Below are positions 50,831-64,000 of a stretch of DNA of 64,000 bases, one piece after another. Position numbers and translations under genes: made by a program. Each line of letters opens with the position of its first letter. The first letter of the stretch is position 1. Source of the DNA: an uncultured Puniceicoccaceae bacterium (lineage in GTDB: Bacteria > Verrucomicrobiota > Verrucomicrobiia > Opitutales > Coraliomargaritaceae); the NCBI GenBank assembly GCA_905479975.1, contig CAJQOS010000022.1:1-64000 (forward strand), read 5' to 3'. The notes under the pieces are model-generated. The model made no database searches. It was not told where the DNA came from and worked only from the letters and a program-made list of their open reading frames with translations.

Positions 50831-51616
50831 ATGTCTACTCGATTGCTCCGCATCCTTACGCTTAATATAGCGCATGGACGTGGGCTTTCGACGTATCAAG
50901 GCTTTCATGGCGCGCGGGGCATCGAGCGAAACCTGATGCGGATCGCTCGGCTGCTCCAGCGCGAGGGGGCAGACATCGTGGCAATGCAGGAAGTCGACGA
51001 GGACTCCCATTGGAACAAGCGCATTCATCTGCTCGACTTTTTAAAGGCGGAAGTCGGCTATCCGCACAGTCATCTCGGCGTGCATAACCGTCGAGGGGGG
51101 CGCTTGCCGCTAGCGTATGGCAATGGCGTGCTGTCGCGCTTCCCCATCGAGCATGCGGATCATCAAGCCTTTGGCACCGCAGAGCTCGGCGAAAAGGGCT
51201 TTCTTTACACCGAGCATGCGATGCCGCACGGGCATCTCCCGATCGTTAACCTGCACCTCGACTATAAATCACGACTGCGTCGGATTGAGCAAATCGAGCG
51301 GCTCATCGTGTTTTTAGAAGAGCGCCATGCGCAAACGGGCGGCGAAACATATTTATCGCCGATCGTGTGTGGCGATTTTAATAGCCGCTCCGGCAAACCC
51401 AACGACGCTGTCGCGCACCTGTTTAATTATTTGGAAGACCACTGTGCCTATCAGCTCTATCCGATCAAAGGCCGCACCTTTCCCTCACTCATGCCGATTC
51501 ACGGCTTGGACTTTATCCTCGTGCCGCCCAGCTATAAGGTGCTGCATTGCGAGATTCTCCGCTCCTATGTGAGCGACCATTGCCCCGTCCTAGTCGATCT
51601 AGAGATTTCTGATTAA
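50831..51616 (+). CDS. Endonuclease/exonuclease/phosphatase family protein
   Basis: RILTLNIAHGRG, ADIVAMQEVDEDS, IVNLHLDYKSRLRRIEQI, IVCGDFNSRSG, SDHCPVLVDLEI. Confidence 0.88.
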   Translation: MSTRLLRILTLNIAHGRGLSTYQGFHGARGIERNLMRIARLLQREGADIVAMQEVDEDSHWNKRIHLLDFLKAEVGYPHSHLGVHNRRGGRLPLAYGNGVLSRFPIEHADHQAFGTAELGEKGFLYTEHAMPHGHLPIVNLHLDYKSRLRRIEQIERLIVFLEERHAQTGGETYLSPIVCGDFNSRSGKPNDAVAHLFNYLEDHCAYQLYPIKGRTFPSLMPIHGLDFILVPPSYKVLHCEILRSYVSDHCPVLVDLEISD

Positions 51617-51654
51617 ATCGAGTAGAAGCGGTATCCTGCCGCTTGCGCGTCGAA

Positions 51655-51753
51655 CCACTACTCACTACCACTCTTCACTCCGTGCGCAGTACGGTTCTCA
51701 CTACCACTCTCACTCTCACTACCACTCCGTGCGCAGCACGGTTCTCACTAGTA
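51655..51753. repeat. CACT/CTCACT tract with two CCGTGC-GCA-GYACGG mini-hairpins (family A)
   Basis: Hairpins at 51680-51694 and 51727-51741, each preceded by CACT and followed by TTCTCACTA. Confidence 0.9.
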
Positions 51754-52197
51754 ATGTATCGTTACACCATCATCGCCGTCGGCCGAATGAAGAACAAGCC
51801 ACTGCTGGCGCTCACAGACGACTTTTCGAAGCGCCTCAAGCGATCCGGCAACTTTGAGCTGATCGAGCTCAACGACGGCACGGTCGAGAGCGAGGGCGAA
51901 CGCATTCTCGACGCTCTAGCCAAGCGTAAAGGTGCCCGCATCTACGCAATGGCCGAGGAGGGCAAGACTCGCACGTCCGCCGGCCTCGCCAAAGAATTGC
52001 TCAAGCTGCAAGGGCAACCCGCCGTGTTCATCATCGGCGGAGCGTATGGGCTGAGCCCCGCTGTCAAAGCCAAGGCCGATGTCCTGTTTGCCCTGTCACC
52101 GCTCACTTTCACGCACGAAATCGCCCGCATGTTGCTCTGCGAGCAGCTCTACCGCGCGGTATCGATCAACGCCGGCTCGAAATACCACCACGTCTAG
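51754..52197 (+). CDS. rlmH: 23S rRNA (pseudouridine1915-N3)-methyltransferase RlmH
   Basis: IIAVGRMKNKPLLALTDDFSKRL, FIIGGAYGLSPAVKAKAD, LSPLTFTHEIARMLLCEQLYRAVSINAGSKYHHV. Confidence 0.95.
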   Translation: MYRYTIIAVGRMKNKPLLALTDDFSKRLKRSGNFELIELNDGTVESEGERILDALAKRKGARIYAMAEEGKTRTSAGLAKELLKLQGQPAVFIIGGAYGLSPAVKAKADVLFALSPLTFTHEIARMLLCEQLYRAVSINAGSKYHHV

Positions 52198-52214
52198 CGG
52201 TGTGGACAAAAGAA

Positions 52215-52239
52215 AACCCGCTCCTGAGAGCGGGTTTTA
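52215..52239. terminator. Intrinsic terminator between rlmH and tRNA-Ser
   Basis: AAACCCGCTC-CTGA-GAGCGGGTTTT. Confidence 0.82.
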
Positions 52240-52246
52240 AAATGGA

Positions 52247-52337
<91 letters not shown>

Positions 52338-52431
52338 ATATCAATGGAGACGAAGAAAGCGGCCTTTTCAGTAAGATCAACCCTTATTTACGGGGAATTC
52401 TAAGAAACTTATCGAATCGCTGGAAAACCCT

Positions 52432-53286
52432 CTAGAATACTTTTTGCCACCACTTCTTCTCAGGGGCGATCCATGCCTCGATGATCTTGGGGTGATCCAG
52501 CATCCACTTGCGGGTGACCTCCTTCACGGTGCTTTGACCATCATGGACTTCCAGTAGCAGTGCATTGAGTTGATCTTCGGTCAGCGCAAAGCGTTTGAGG
52601 AAGCGATTCGCGTCGGGCAGGTCTTCAGCAAAGCCGGGACGGGCAAATTTCCGAATGCCGTCGGGTTGATAGACATTTTTGGTATCCACCAGCATCTTTA
52701 GATCGTAGCGGGCGAACATCCAGTGCGGCGTCCATCCGGTAACCACGATCGGCTGCTTCGCTGCGATTGCCTTCTCCAGCGCCGTGGTCATCGCCTCCGT
52801 GCCAGAGTTGATCTGTGTGAACTTGAGGCCATATTCTTCGATCACAGCATTGGTCATCTTGGTGGTGCCAGAGTCCAGCTCGATGCCGATGATTTGACCA
52901 TCAAACAGTGCCCGATTGTCATTGAGTTGGTTGATGTTGGTGACATCCACATAGGCGGGCACTGTCAGACCGATGCGAGTTCGCTCGATGATCGTGCCGA
53001 GGCGCTCTAGGCTGAACGAATGCTCCTTCCAATACGATGCATGGGTGAAGGGGAGCCAAGCATCCAGATAGACATCCTGCTCGCCAGCGGCGACCGTATC
53101 GTAGATAGTTTCTGGCTCTGCGAGTGTCAGCTCGACGGTATGGCCCATCTTTTCTTCCAGCACGACAGCAGCCAGGTGCGTCAATGCCACGCCTTCAGGC
53201 CAGTCGGGATAAGTGATTTTTACAACATTCGCGAAAGTCGGCAGTGCCAACAGTGTGCAGGTAAGTAGAGCAGCTAAAGTTTTCAT
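52432..53286 (-). CDS. Glycine betaine/proline-type ABC transporter substrate-binding protein (OpuAC/ProX family)
   Basis: VKITYPDWPEGVALTHLAAVVLEEKMGHTVEL, GEQDVYLDAWLPFTHASYW, VVTGWTPHWMFARYDLKML. Confidence 0.9.
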   Translation of the reverse strand: MKTLAALLTCTLLALPTFANVVKITYPDWPEGVALTHLAAVVLEEKMGHTVELTLAEPETIYDTVAAGEQDVYLDAWLPFTHASYWKEHSFSLERLGTIIERTRIGLTVPAYVDVTNINQLNDNRALFDGQIIGIELDSGTTKMTNAVIEEYGLKFTQINSGTEAMTTALEKAIAAKQPIVVTGWTPHWMFARYDLKMLVDTKNVYQPDGIRKFARPGFAEDLPDANRFLKRFALTEDQLNALLLEVHDGQSTVKEVTRKWMLDHPKIIEAWIAPEKKWWQKVF

Positions 53287-53416
53287 CGTTCAATAGTGGC
53301 ATAAGTCTGCGGCGATCTCAACCGTGGAACGTTATTGTTGGGAGTCGGCGATTTCCTCTGAATGGGTGGCTCGTTTCATTTGCAATACGACGAGCTTTCC
53401 GAAAAAGTGCGCGTTC

Positions 53417-54604
53417 ATGAAAATGCACCGTATCTTGGCTGTCGCCGCTTCCGAAATTATCAATGCCGTCTTCAGCGAGCAGAAAGTGCTCGATCGTGAG
53501 CTGGCTAAGGCTTTTGAGTCACACCCGAAGTGGGGGAAGCGTGATCGCAGTTTTATTGCTGAAACAGTCTTCGAGGTCGTGCGTTGGCGGCGTGCGTTGA
53601 GTTTTCTGACTGGTAGCGAGGATACGAATGCGCTCTGTGCTGCGCAATGGTTACGTATGGGCTTTGAGCTGCCTGAATGGTGGAGCTATGAAGGTGCCGA
53701 CGTAGATACGATCAAGGCGCGTGAGTCTGAGTTGGCTGAGCAGCCCCGCGCGGTGCGTGAATCGATCCCCGATTGGCTGGATGCGCTTGGGGCTGAAGAA
53801 TTGGGCGGCGCGTGGGATGGCGAATTGGCCGCGCTCAATCAACGCACTTGTGTTTACCTGCGCGTCAATACCTTGAAGTCCACCCGCGCCGAAGCGCTGG
53901 CGTGGTTGGCCGGCTACAACATTGTCGCCAATGAAGTGCCCAGATTGCCGGATGCGCTGTCGCTCAATCCCGGTAAAACTCTGGCCAAATCGTTGCGTTT
54001 AGATGGGCGCGTGGAGATTCAGGATGCGGGCTCGCAAATGATCGCGCCGCTGCTGGATCCGCAACCGGGTGAGTGTATTGTCGATACCTGTGCTGGTGCC
54101 GGAGGGAAGTCGCTCCATCTCGCAGCGTTGATGCAAAACAAGGGGCGTATCATCGGTATGGATATTGTCCCGAGGAAACTCAAGGAACTCGAACGCCGAG
54201 CGAAGCGTGCGCATCGCTCGCCATGTATCGAAACCAAGCTCATCACGCCTAAGGCATTGGCAAGTCTCGCTGGGGTGGCCGACCGTGTGTTGATTGATGC
54301 CCCATGCTCGGGCTTGGGCACATTAAAGCGTCAGCCCGATCTCAAGTGGCGGCTCAAGCCCGCGCAATTGGATCGCGTGCGCACGATTCAGGCCGAGTTG
54401 TTGGATGCATACACCGCGCTGCTCAAGCCCGGTGGCCGCTTGGTCTTCGCGACTTGTTCGGTGTTGCCTTCGGAGAACCGAGCCAATGTGGATCGTCTTT
54501 TGAGTGCGGGTGGCTTTTCGCTGGTAGAAGAATGCACCGTCTCGCCAGCAGCAACCGGCTATGACGGATTTTATGCGGCAGCGTTCGTGAAGGATCCAGC
54601 CTGA
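53417..54604 (+). CDS. RsmB/NOP family 16S/23S rRNA (cytosine-5) methyltransferase
   Basis: VDTCAGAGGKSLHLAALMQNKG, VLIDAPCSGLGTLKRQPDLKWRL, VFATCSVLPSEN. Confidence 0.93.
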   Translation: MKMHRILAVAASEIINAVFSEQKVLDRELAKAFESHPKWGKRDRSFIAETVFEVVRWRRALSFLTGSEDTNALCAAQWLRMGFELPEWWSYEGADVDTIKARESELAEQPRAVRESIPDWLDALGAEELGGAWDGELAALNQRTCVYLRVNTLKSTRAEALAWLAGYNIVANEVPRLPDALSLNPGKTLAKSLRLDGRVEIQDAGSQMIAPLLDPQPGECIVDTCAGAGGKSLHLAALMQNKGRIIGMDIVPRKLKELERRAKRAHRSPCIETKLITPKALASLAGVADRVLIDAPCSGLGTLKRQPDLKWRLKPAQLDRVRTIQAELLDAYTALLKPGGRLVFATCSVLPSENRANVDRLLSAGGFSLVEECTVSPAATGYDGFYAAAFVKDPA

Positions 54605-54650
54605 TCTCTTTAGGCCTTCTCAGTGAAGCATTCTTTGTGTTGTCTGCGTT

Positions 54651-55448
54651 ATGCCAATTAATCAAAGCGTCGTCATCCCTATGTTGCAGCCGGACTCATT
54701 GAGTCTCGGCGATTTTCTTGATGAACTCAAGGTCATTGGCTTTCCCGCAGTCGAACTCTGGAATCGAGGAGACGATTTCGAGGCGATCGTCGAGGCCGCG
54801 TGTGCGCGCGATTTACGCGTGGTCTCAATGGTGGGGCATGTCCACGAATCGCCGACCGATGGTTCGCATGCCGAAGGTTTTTCCCGTCGCAGCAATCACG
54901 ACCGCTTGGAGGCTGAACTGCGCGAATCCATCGAGATTGCGGTCAAATATAATATGCCCGGCGTCATCACTTTGAGTGGCCATCGCAACCCCGGTCAGAG
55001 TGACGCTGAAACACTCGACATTTGCGCCGAAGGCCTACGTCGCATCGCGCCCTATGCCGAAGAACAGGGCGTGAATCTCAATATGGAGTTACTTAATTCC
55101 ACAGTCGATCACCCGCATTATATTTGCGACAAGACTGATTGGGCTCTGGAGCTTTGTGAGCGCGTCAATAGTCCCCGCTGCAAGATCCTTTACGATATTT
55201 ACCACATGCAGATCATGGAGGGACACTTGATTCGCAATCTCCAGCGTGCGGCCAAATGGATCGGTCATTATCACACCGCAGGCGTTCCGGGACGGCACGA
55301 CCTAGATGACTTGCAAGAGATCAACTATAAGGGTGTCGCTCAGGCGATTGCCGCCACCGGTTATGACCTCTACGTCGGTCACGAGTTTATGCCTAAGAGC
55401 GATGCGTTCGCAGCATTGAAGCAGGCATACTCGGTTGTGAATGTGTGA
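54651..55448 (+). CDS. Hydroxypyruvate isomerase / sugar phosphate isomerase-epimerase family TIM barrel
   Basis: LNMELLNSTVDHPHYICDKTDWALELCERVNSPRCKILYDIYHMQIMEGHLIRNL, IGHYHTAGVPGRHDL. Confidence 0.87.
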   Translation: MPINQSVVIPMLQPDSLSLGDFLDELKVIGFPAVELWNRGDDFEAIVEAACARDLRVVSMVGHVHESPTDGSHAEGFSRRSNHDRLEAELRESIEIAVKYNMPGVITLSGHRNPGQSDAETLDICAEGLRRIAPYAEEQGVNLNMELLNSTVDHPHYICDKTDWALELCERVNSPRCKILYDIYHMQIMEGHLIRNLQRAAKWIGHYHTAGVPGRHDLDDLQEINYKGVAQAIAATGYDLYVGHEFMPKSDAFAALKQAYSVVNV

Positions 55449-55459
55449 GGTTTGAGCGT

Positions 55460-55651
55460 TTAGGCTTTCGCTTTTCGCTGCTGGCAGTGCACCAAGATTG
55501 TACGCTTACGGGATTCACTGAGTCGTGCCCAATCGATAATCTCGTCGATCGTTCGATAGCAACCCGTGCAGATGTTCTGACGGTTCGTCGCGCACTTATC
55601 AGTGCATGGGCTTGGCACTGGTGCGTTGGTTGATTTCACTGGGCGGTGCAT
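55460..55651 (-). CDS. DUF1289 domain protein
   Basis: SPCTDKCATNRQNICTGCYRTIDEIIDWARLSESRKRTIL. Confidence 0.8.
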   Translation of the reverse strand: MHRPVKSTNAPVPSPCTDKCATNRQNICTGCYRTIDEIIDWARLSESRKRTILVHCQQRKAKA

Positions 55652-55665
55652 TTCGGTTCGTAGCG

Positions 55666-56112
55666 CTAGATACGCTGCTCTTCGATGTCATAGACGTCGA
55701 ACCAGTTGTAAACGATTTTATTGGATGGAATGAACTCTGCAATGTAGCCTTCGAGAAAGACCTGCAGGTGAATCGGCATCTCACTGATCCGCTTGTAGCG
55801 TAGATCGTTGTTCCATTGCACCAGCTCTTCTTGAGTGTGCTCGGTTGCGTTGGATTGTATCCATTCGGCCACGGCGGCATCATCCGCTCCTGTTGCTACA
55901 AAGGCCTTAAAGTCTTCCGCAGTGATTCCGGCGAAAGTAAGGAAAAGCTGGTCGAGTGGACAATCGAAGTGATAGTCACCTGCTGTGCCAGCAAGCACCG
56001 CGCGGCACTTGTCGAGCGTGCGCCCTGCGATCACGTAGCCGCCGAGTGTTGCGCGAGGGCTGCGTGGGAATGTGTTACTGAGGTCGAGTGCGTGTATCGT
56101 TGATGGTGTCAT
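55666..56112 (-). CDS. DUF5069 domain protein
   Basis: ALDLSNTFPRSPRATLGGYVIAGRTLDKCRAVLAGTAGDYHFDCPLDQLFLTFAGI. Confidence 0.8.
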   Translation of the reverse strand: MTPSTIHALDLSNTFPRSPRATLGGYVIAGRTLDKCRAVLAGTAGDYHFDCPLDQLFLTFAGITAEDFKAFVATGADDAAVAEWIQSNATEHTQEELVQWNNDLRYKRISEMPIHLQVFLEGYIAEFIPSNKIVYNWFDVYDIEEQRI

Positions 56113-56441
56113 AATGGATAGGAGAGTGGTTGGGGGAGGATTCTATTCCGTGTGATCTGATCGAGTATTTGGGGGTATTATGCTTCTGCTCAAACGTGAC
56201 ACAGGCATTTCTGCCTGTTCTTTATACACATTTCTAGCCTCTAACTTAGGATACGTAACATTAACCGCCCGCTCCGCTTGAGAACGCCGAGGACGCCGAG
56301 ATCTTGAGATTCAAGTTAGGCAACTGTTCGGATTCTCACGCGTAATACACTCTTTTTTGCTTCAGACAGGACGTCGGTCTGCCGGAAATGGCGTAGCAAT
56401 GTCTCTATGACGTTGAGGACAGACAGCAATGTCTGTATCAC

Positions 56442-62234
<5,793 letters not shown>

Positions 62235-62477
62235 GTGTGTGACGCGTGAGCGTGCGGAAATTCGAAAGTGGTAGAAGGCTTAAACGCTATAGGCTGAGAT
62301 ACCTTACAGCTCAGACTATTCCTGAAAAGAAAAGAATAGTGCTTGTTTGTTCAGTGGGCGCTCTGGGGTAGGTGGCTTGCTTTAGCTGGTCACCCGATTG
62401 GCCGTGATCTGTCGACTTGAAGTGCCGGTTGAGCACCCATTTGACACGCTCAGGGTCTACGACCTAAAGGAACTCGA

Positions 62478-64000
62478 CTACTTTTCTTCGGAGATAATTT
62501 GGCTGTCTTCGACGGCTTTGCGCAGTCGGCGGCGTAGGTGAGTGCGGCGGATTTGTTGGTCGTTGTTTTTAACGGCCATGGAGTAGGCGTCGAGTGAGCC
62601 GACGAGGTAGACCTTTTGGCGGGCGCGGGTGATGCCGGTGTAAACCAGATTTCGCTGCAGAAGCATGAAGTGTTGCTTGAGGAGCGGGATGATGACGACG
62701 GGATATTCGCTGCCCTGGCTCTTGTGGATGGAGATGCAGTAGGCGAGCTGGACTTCGGAGAGTTCGCCTTTGGTGTATTCAATCGTTTCGCCTGAAAATT
62801 CGATGGTGAGGCCAGAGCTGTCTGCGGCGATGGCGCGGATGATGCCCATGTCGCCGTTGAAGACGTTTTTGTCGTAGTTGTTGCGGGTCTGAATGACTTT
62901 ATCGCCGATGCGGAAGGTTGCGGTGCCGTAGGGGATTTCGGCTGGGAGTGGCTTGCGAGTTTTCTCGCGGAAGTGTGTTTGTTTGGCGGGGGCGTAGTCG
63001 GGGTCGGAGCGGAGTTTGGACTCGGCGGCGGATTTTGGGTTGAGCGCTTCTTGTATCTCGGCATTGAGCACGGTGATGCCGCCGGTGCCACGGTGCATGG
63101 GGGACATGACTTGAATGTCGCGGACTGCGTTTGCTTTGTGGTGCTTGGGGATGTAGTCGCGGGCGAGGTAGATGATCGCCTGCACGCATTGCTCGGGGGT
63201 GTCGGCTTCGATGAAGCTGAAATCATTGCTGGCTTGAAGGTCGCGCAGGCTGCGGAAGGTGGAGCCAGGGTGGCACTCGCCCTTTAGGATGCCGTGGGCG
63301 GTGGTAACGATGCCGCTTTCTTTGCCTTGTCGATAAATGGTGTCGAGGCGGGTGACGGTGGCGGGCGGGGCTGCCATGAGATCGCCGAGGATGTTGCCTG
63401 CACCGACGGAGGGGAGTTGGTCGGCGTCACCAACCAGTAACAAGTGGGCGCTGCTGGGGACGGCTTGCATCAAGCTGGCGGCCAGGCGTGTGTCGAGCAT
63501 ACTGGTCTCGTCGAGAATCAGTAGATCGCAGGGCAGTGGGTTGTCTTCGTTGTAGGTAAAGGTGCGGGTGGCGCCGTCGTATTTGAGCAGTCGATGGATG
63601 GTGCTGGCGGGCGCGCCTGAGGCTTCGGCGAGGCGTTGCGCGGCACGGCCAGTGGGCGAGGCGAGTAGGATGCGGGTGCGCTTGGCGCGGAGAATATCGA
63701 CGACTGCGCGGAGGATGGTGGTTTTACCTGTGCCGGGGCCGCCGGTGATGATGGAGACTTTGGAGGTGAGCGTCTTGCGGAGTGCTTCGGCTTGTTGATC
63801 GGCAAATTCGAAGCCTGCTTTTTGCTGCGCCCATGTGATCGCTGGCTCCAGCTTGATGGCTGGTAGCATGGATGCGGTGCTGTGGATGCGAGCGATGGAC
63901 TCGGCGATGCGTTTCTCGGCGCTGGCTGTGGTCGGGATTTGGCAAGCGGGGCCGAGAAATTCGTTTTTCTCGTCGAATGCTTTAATGGAGAGGAGCTTTT
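62478..64000 (-). CDS. RecD2-like ATP-dependent DNA helicase, 5' end outside the window (partial)
   Basis: SIITGGPGTGKTTILRAVVDIL, LILDETSMLDTRLAASLMQAV, YCISIHKSQGSEYPVVIIPL, YTGITRARQKVYLVG; reading frame stays open from 63869 to the window edge. Confidence 0.92.
   Translation of the reverse strand, partial: KLLSIKAFDEKNEFLGPACQIPTTASAEKRIAESIARIHSTASMLPAIKLEPAITWAQQKAGFEFADQQAEALRKTLTSKVSIITGGPGTGKTTILRAVVDILRAKRTRILLASPTGRAAQRLAEASGAPASTIHRLLKYDGATRTFTYNEDNPLPCDLLILDETSMLDTRLAASLMQAVPSSAHLLLVGDADQLPSVGAGNILGDLMAAPPATVTRLDTIYRQGKESGIVTTAHGILKGECHPGSTFRSLRDLQASNDFSFIEADTPEQCVQAIIYLARDYIPKHHKANAVRDIQVMSPMHRGTGGITVLNAEIQEALNPKSAAESKLRSDPDYAPAKQTHFREKTRKPLPAEIPYGTATFRIGDKVIQTRNNYDKNVFNGDMGIIRAIAADSSGLTIEFSGETIEYTKGELSEVQLAYCISIHKSQGSEYPVVIIPLLKQHFMLLQRNLVYTGITRARQKVYLVGSLDAYSMAVKNNDQQIRRTHLRRRLRKAVEDSQIISEEK

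Noticed and set aside
51655-51753. CTCACT tract upstream of rlmH as a CRISPR array
   Set aside because: Units are too short, irregularly spaced, lack spacers and no cas genes are present.
51643-51753. N-terminal extension of RlmH predicted by the ORF track (MRVEPLLTTTLHSVRSTVLTTTLTLTTTPC...)
   Set aside because: The extension is only translated repeat sequence; the RlmH family start is MYRYTIIAVG at 51754.
62450-63226. 258-aa ORF in an alternative frame of the RecD2 gene
   Set aside because: S/P/T/K-rich composition of an out-of-frame translation; the RecD2 frame carries all helicase motifs.

Overview
This 64 kb window looks like ordinary chromosome from a Verrucomicrobiota/PVC-type bacterium. 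That lineage is inferred from gene content: double-length UvrA, H1-like tails on RpoD and Rho, DUF5069, dodecin. I see no prophage, CRISPR array or recognisable defence island. About 50 protein genes can be supported. They include a dnaG-rpoD block, a c-di-AMP synthase with an EIIA-like N-terminus, a PilB-PilT-PilB-PilC cassette, a TPR-ExbB-ExbD-TonB-like operon, an Opp transporter, C-minus L36/L31, a tandem UvrA and a RecD2 helicase that runs off the right edge. There is one tRNA-Ser(GCU) and several clear intrinsic terminators. The most unusual signal is a set of dispersed small repeats concentrated inside uvrA. (A) Perfect or near-perfect mini-hairpins with 3-nt loops, each immediately preceded by CACT and usually sitting in CTCACT/AGTGAG hexamer tracts: seven copies, five loci, both strands, including a perfect 19-bp-stem palindrome. 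(B) ACGTTGA-type heptamer arrays translated in frame as (Q-R-S-T-x-N-x) peptides in UvrA and at the OppA C-terminus. (C) Other short arrays (AATTAGG heptamers, GAAGGTGC octamers). A decayed RAYT/IS200-type transposase fragment lies in the same window, which makes a REP-like origin for family A a testable idea. All family and function calls come from reading motifs by eye; no database search was run.
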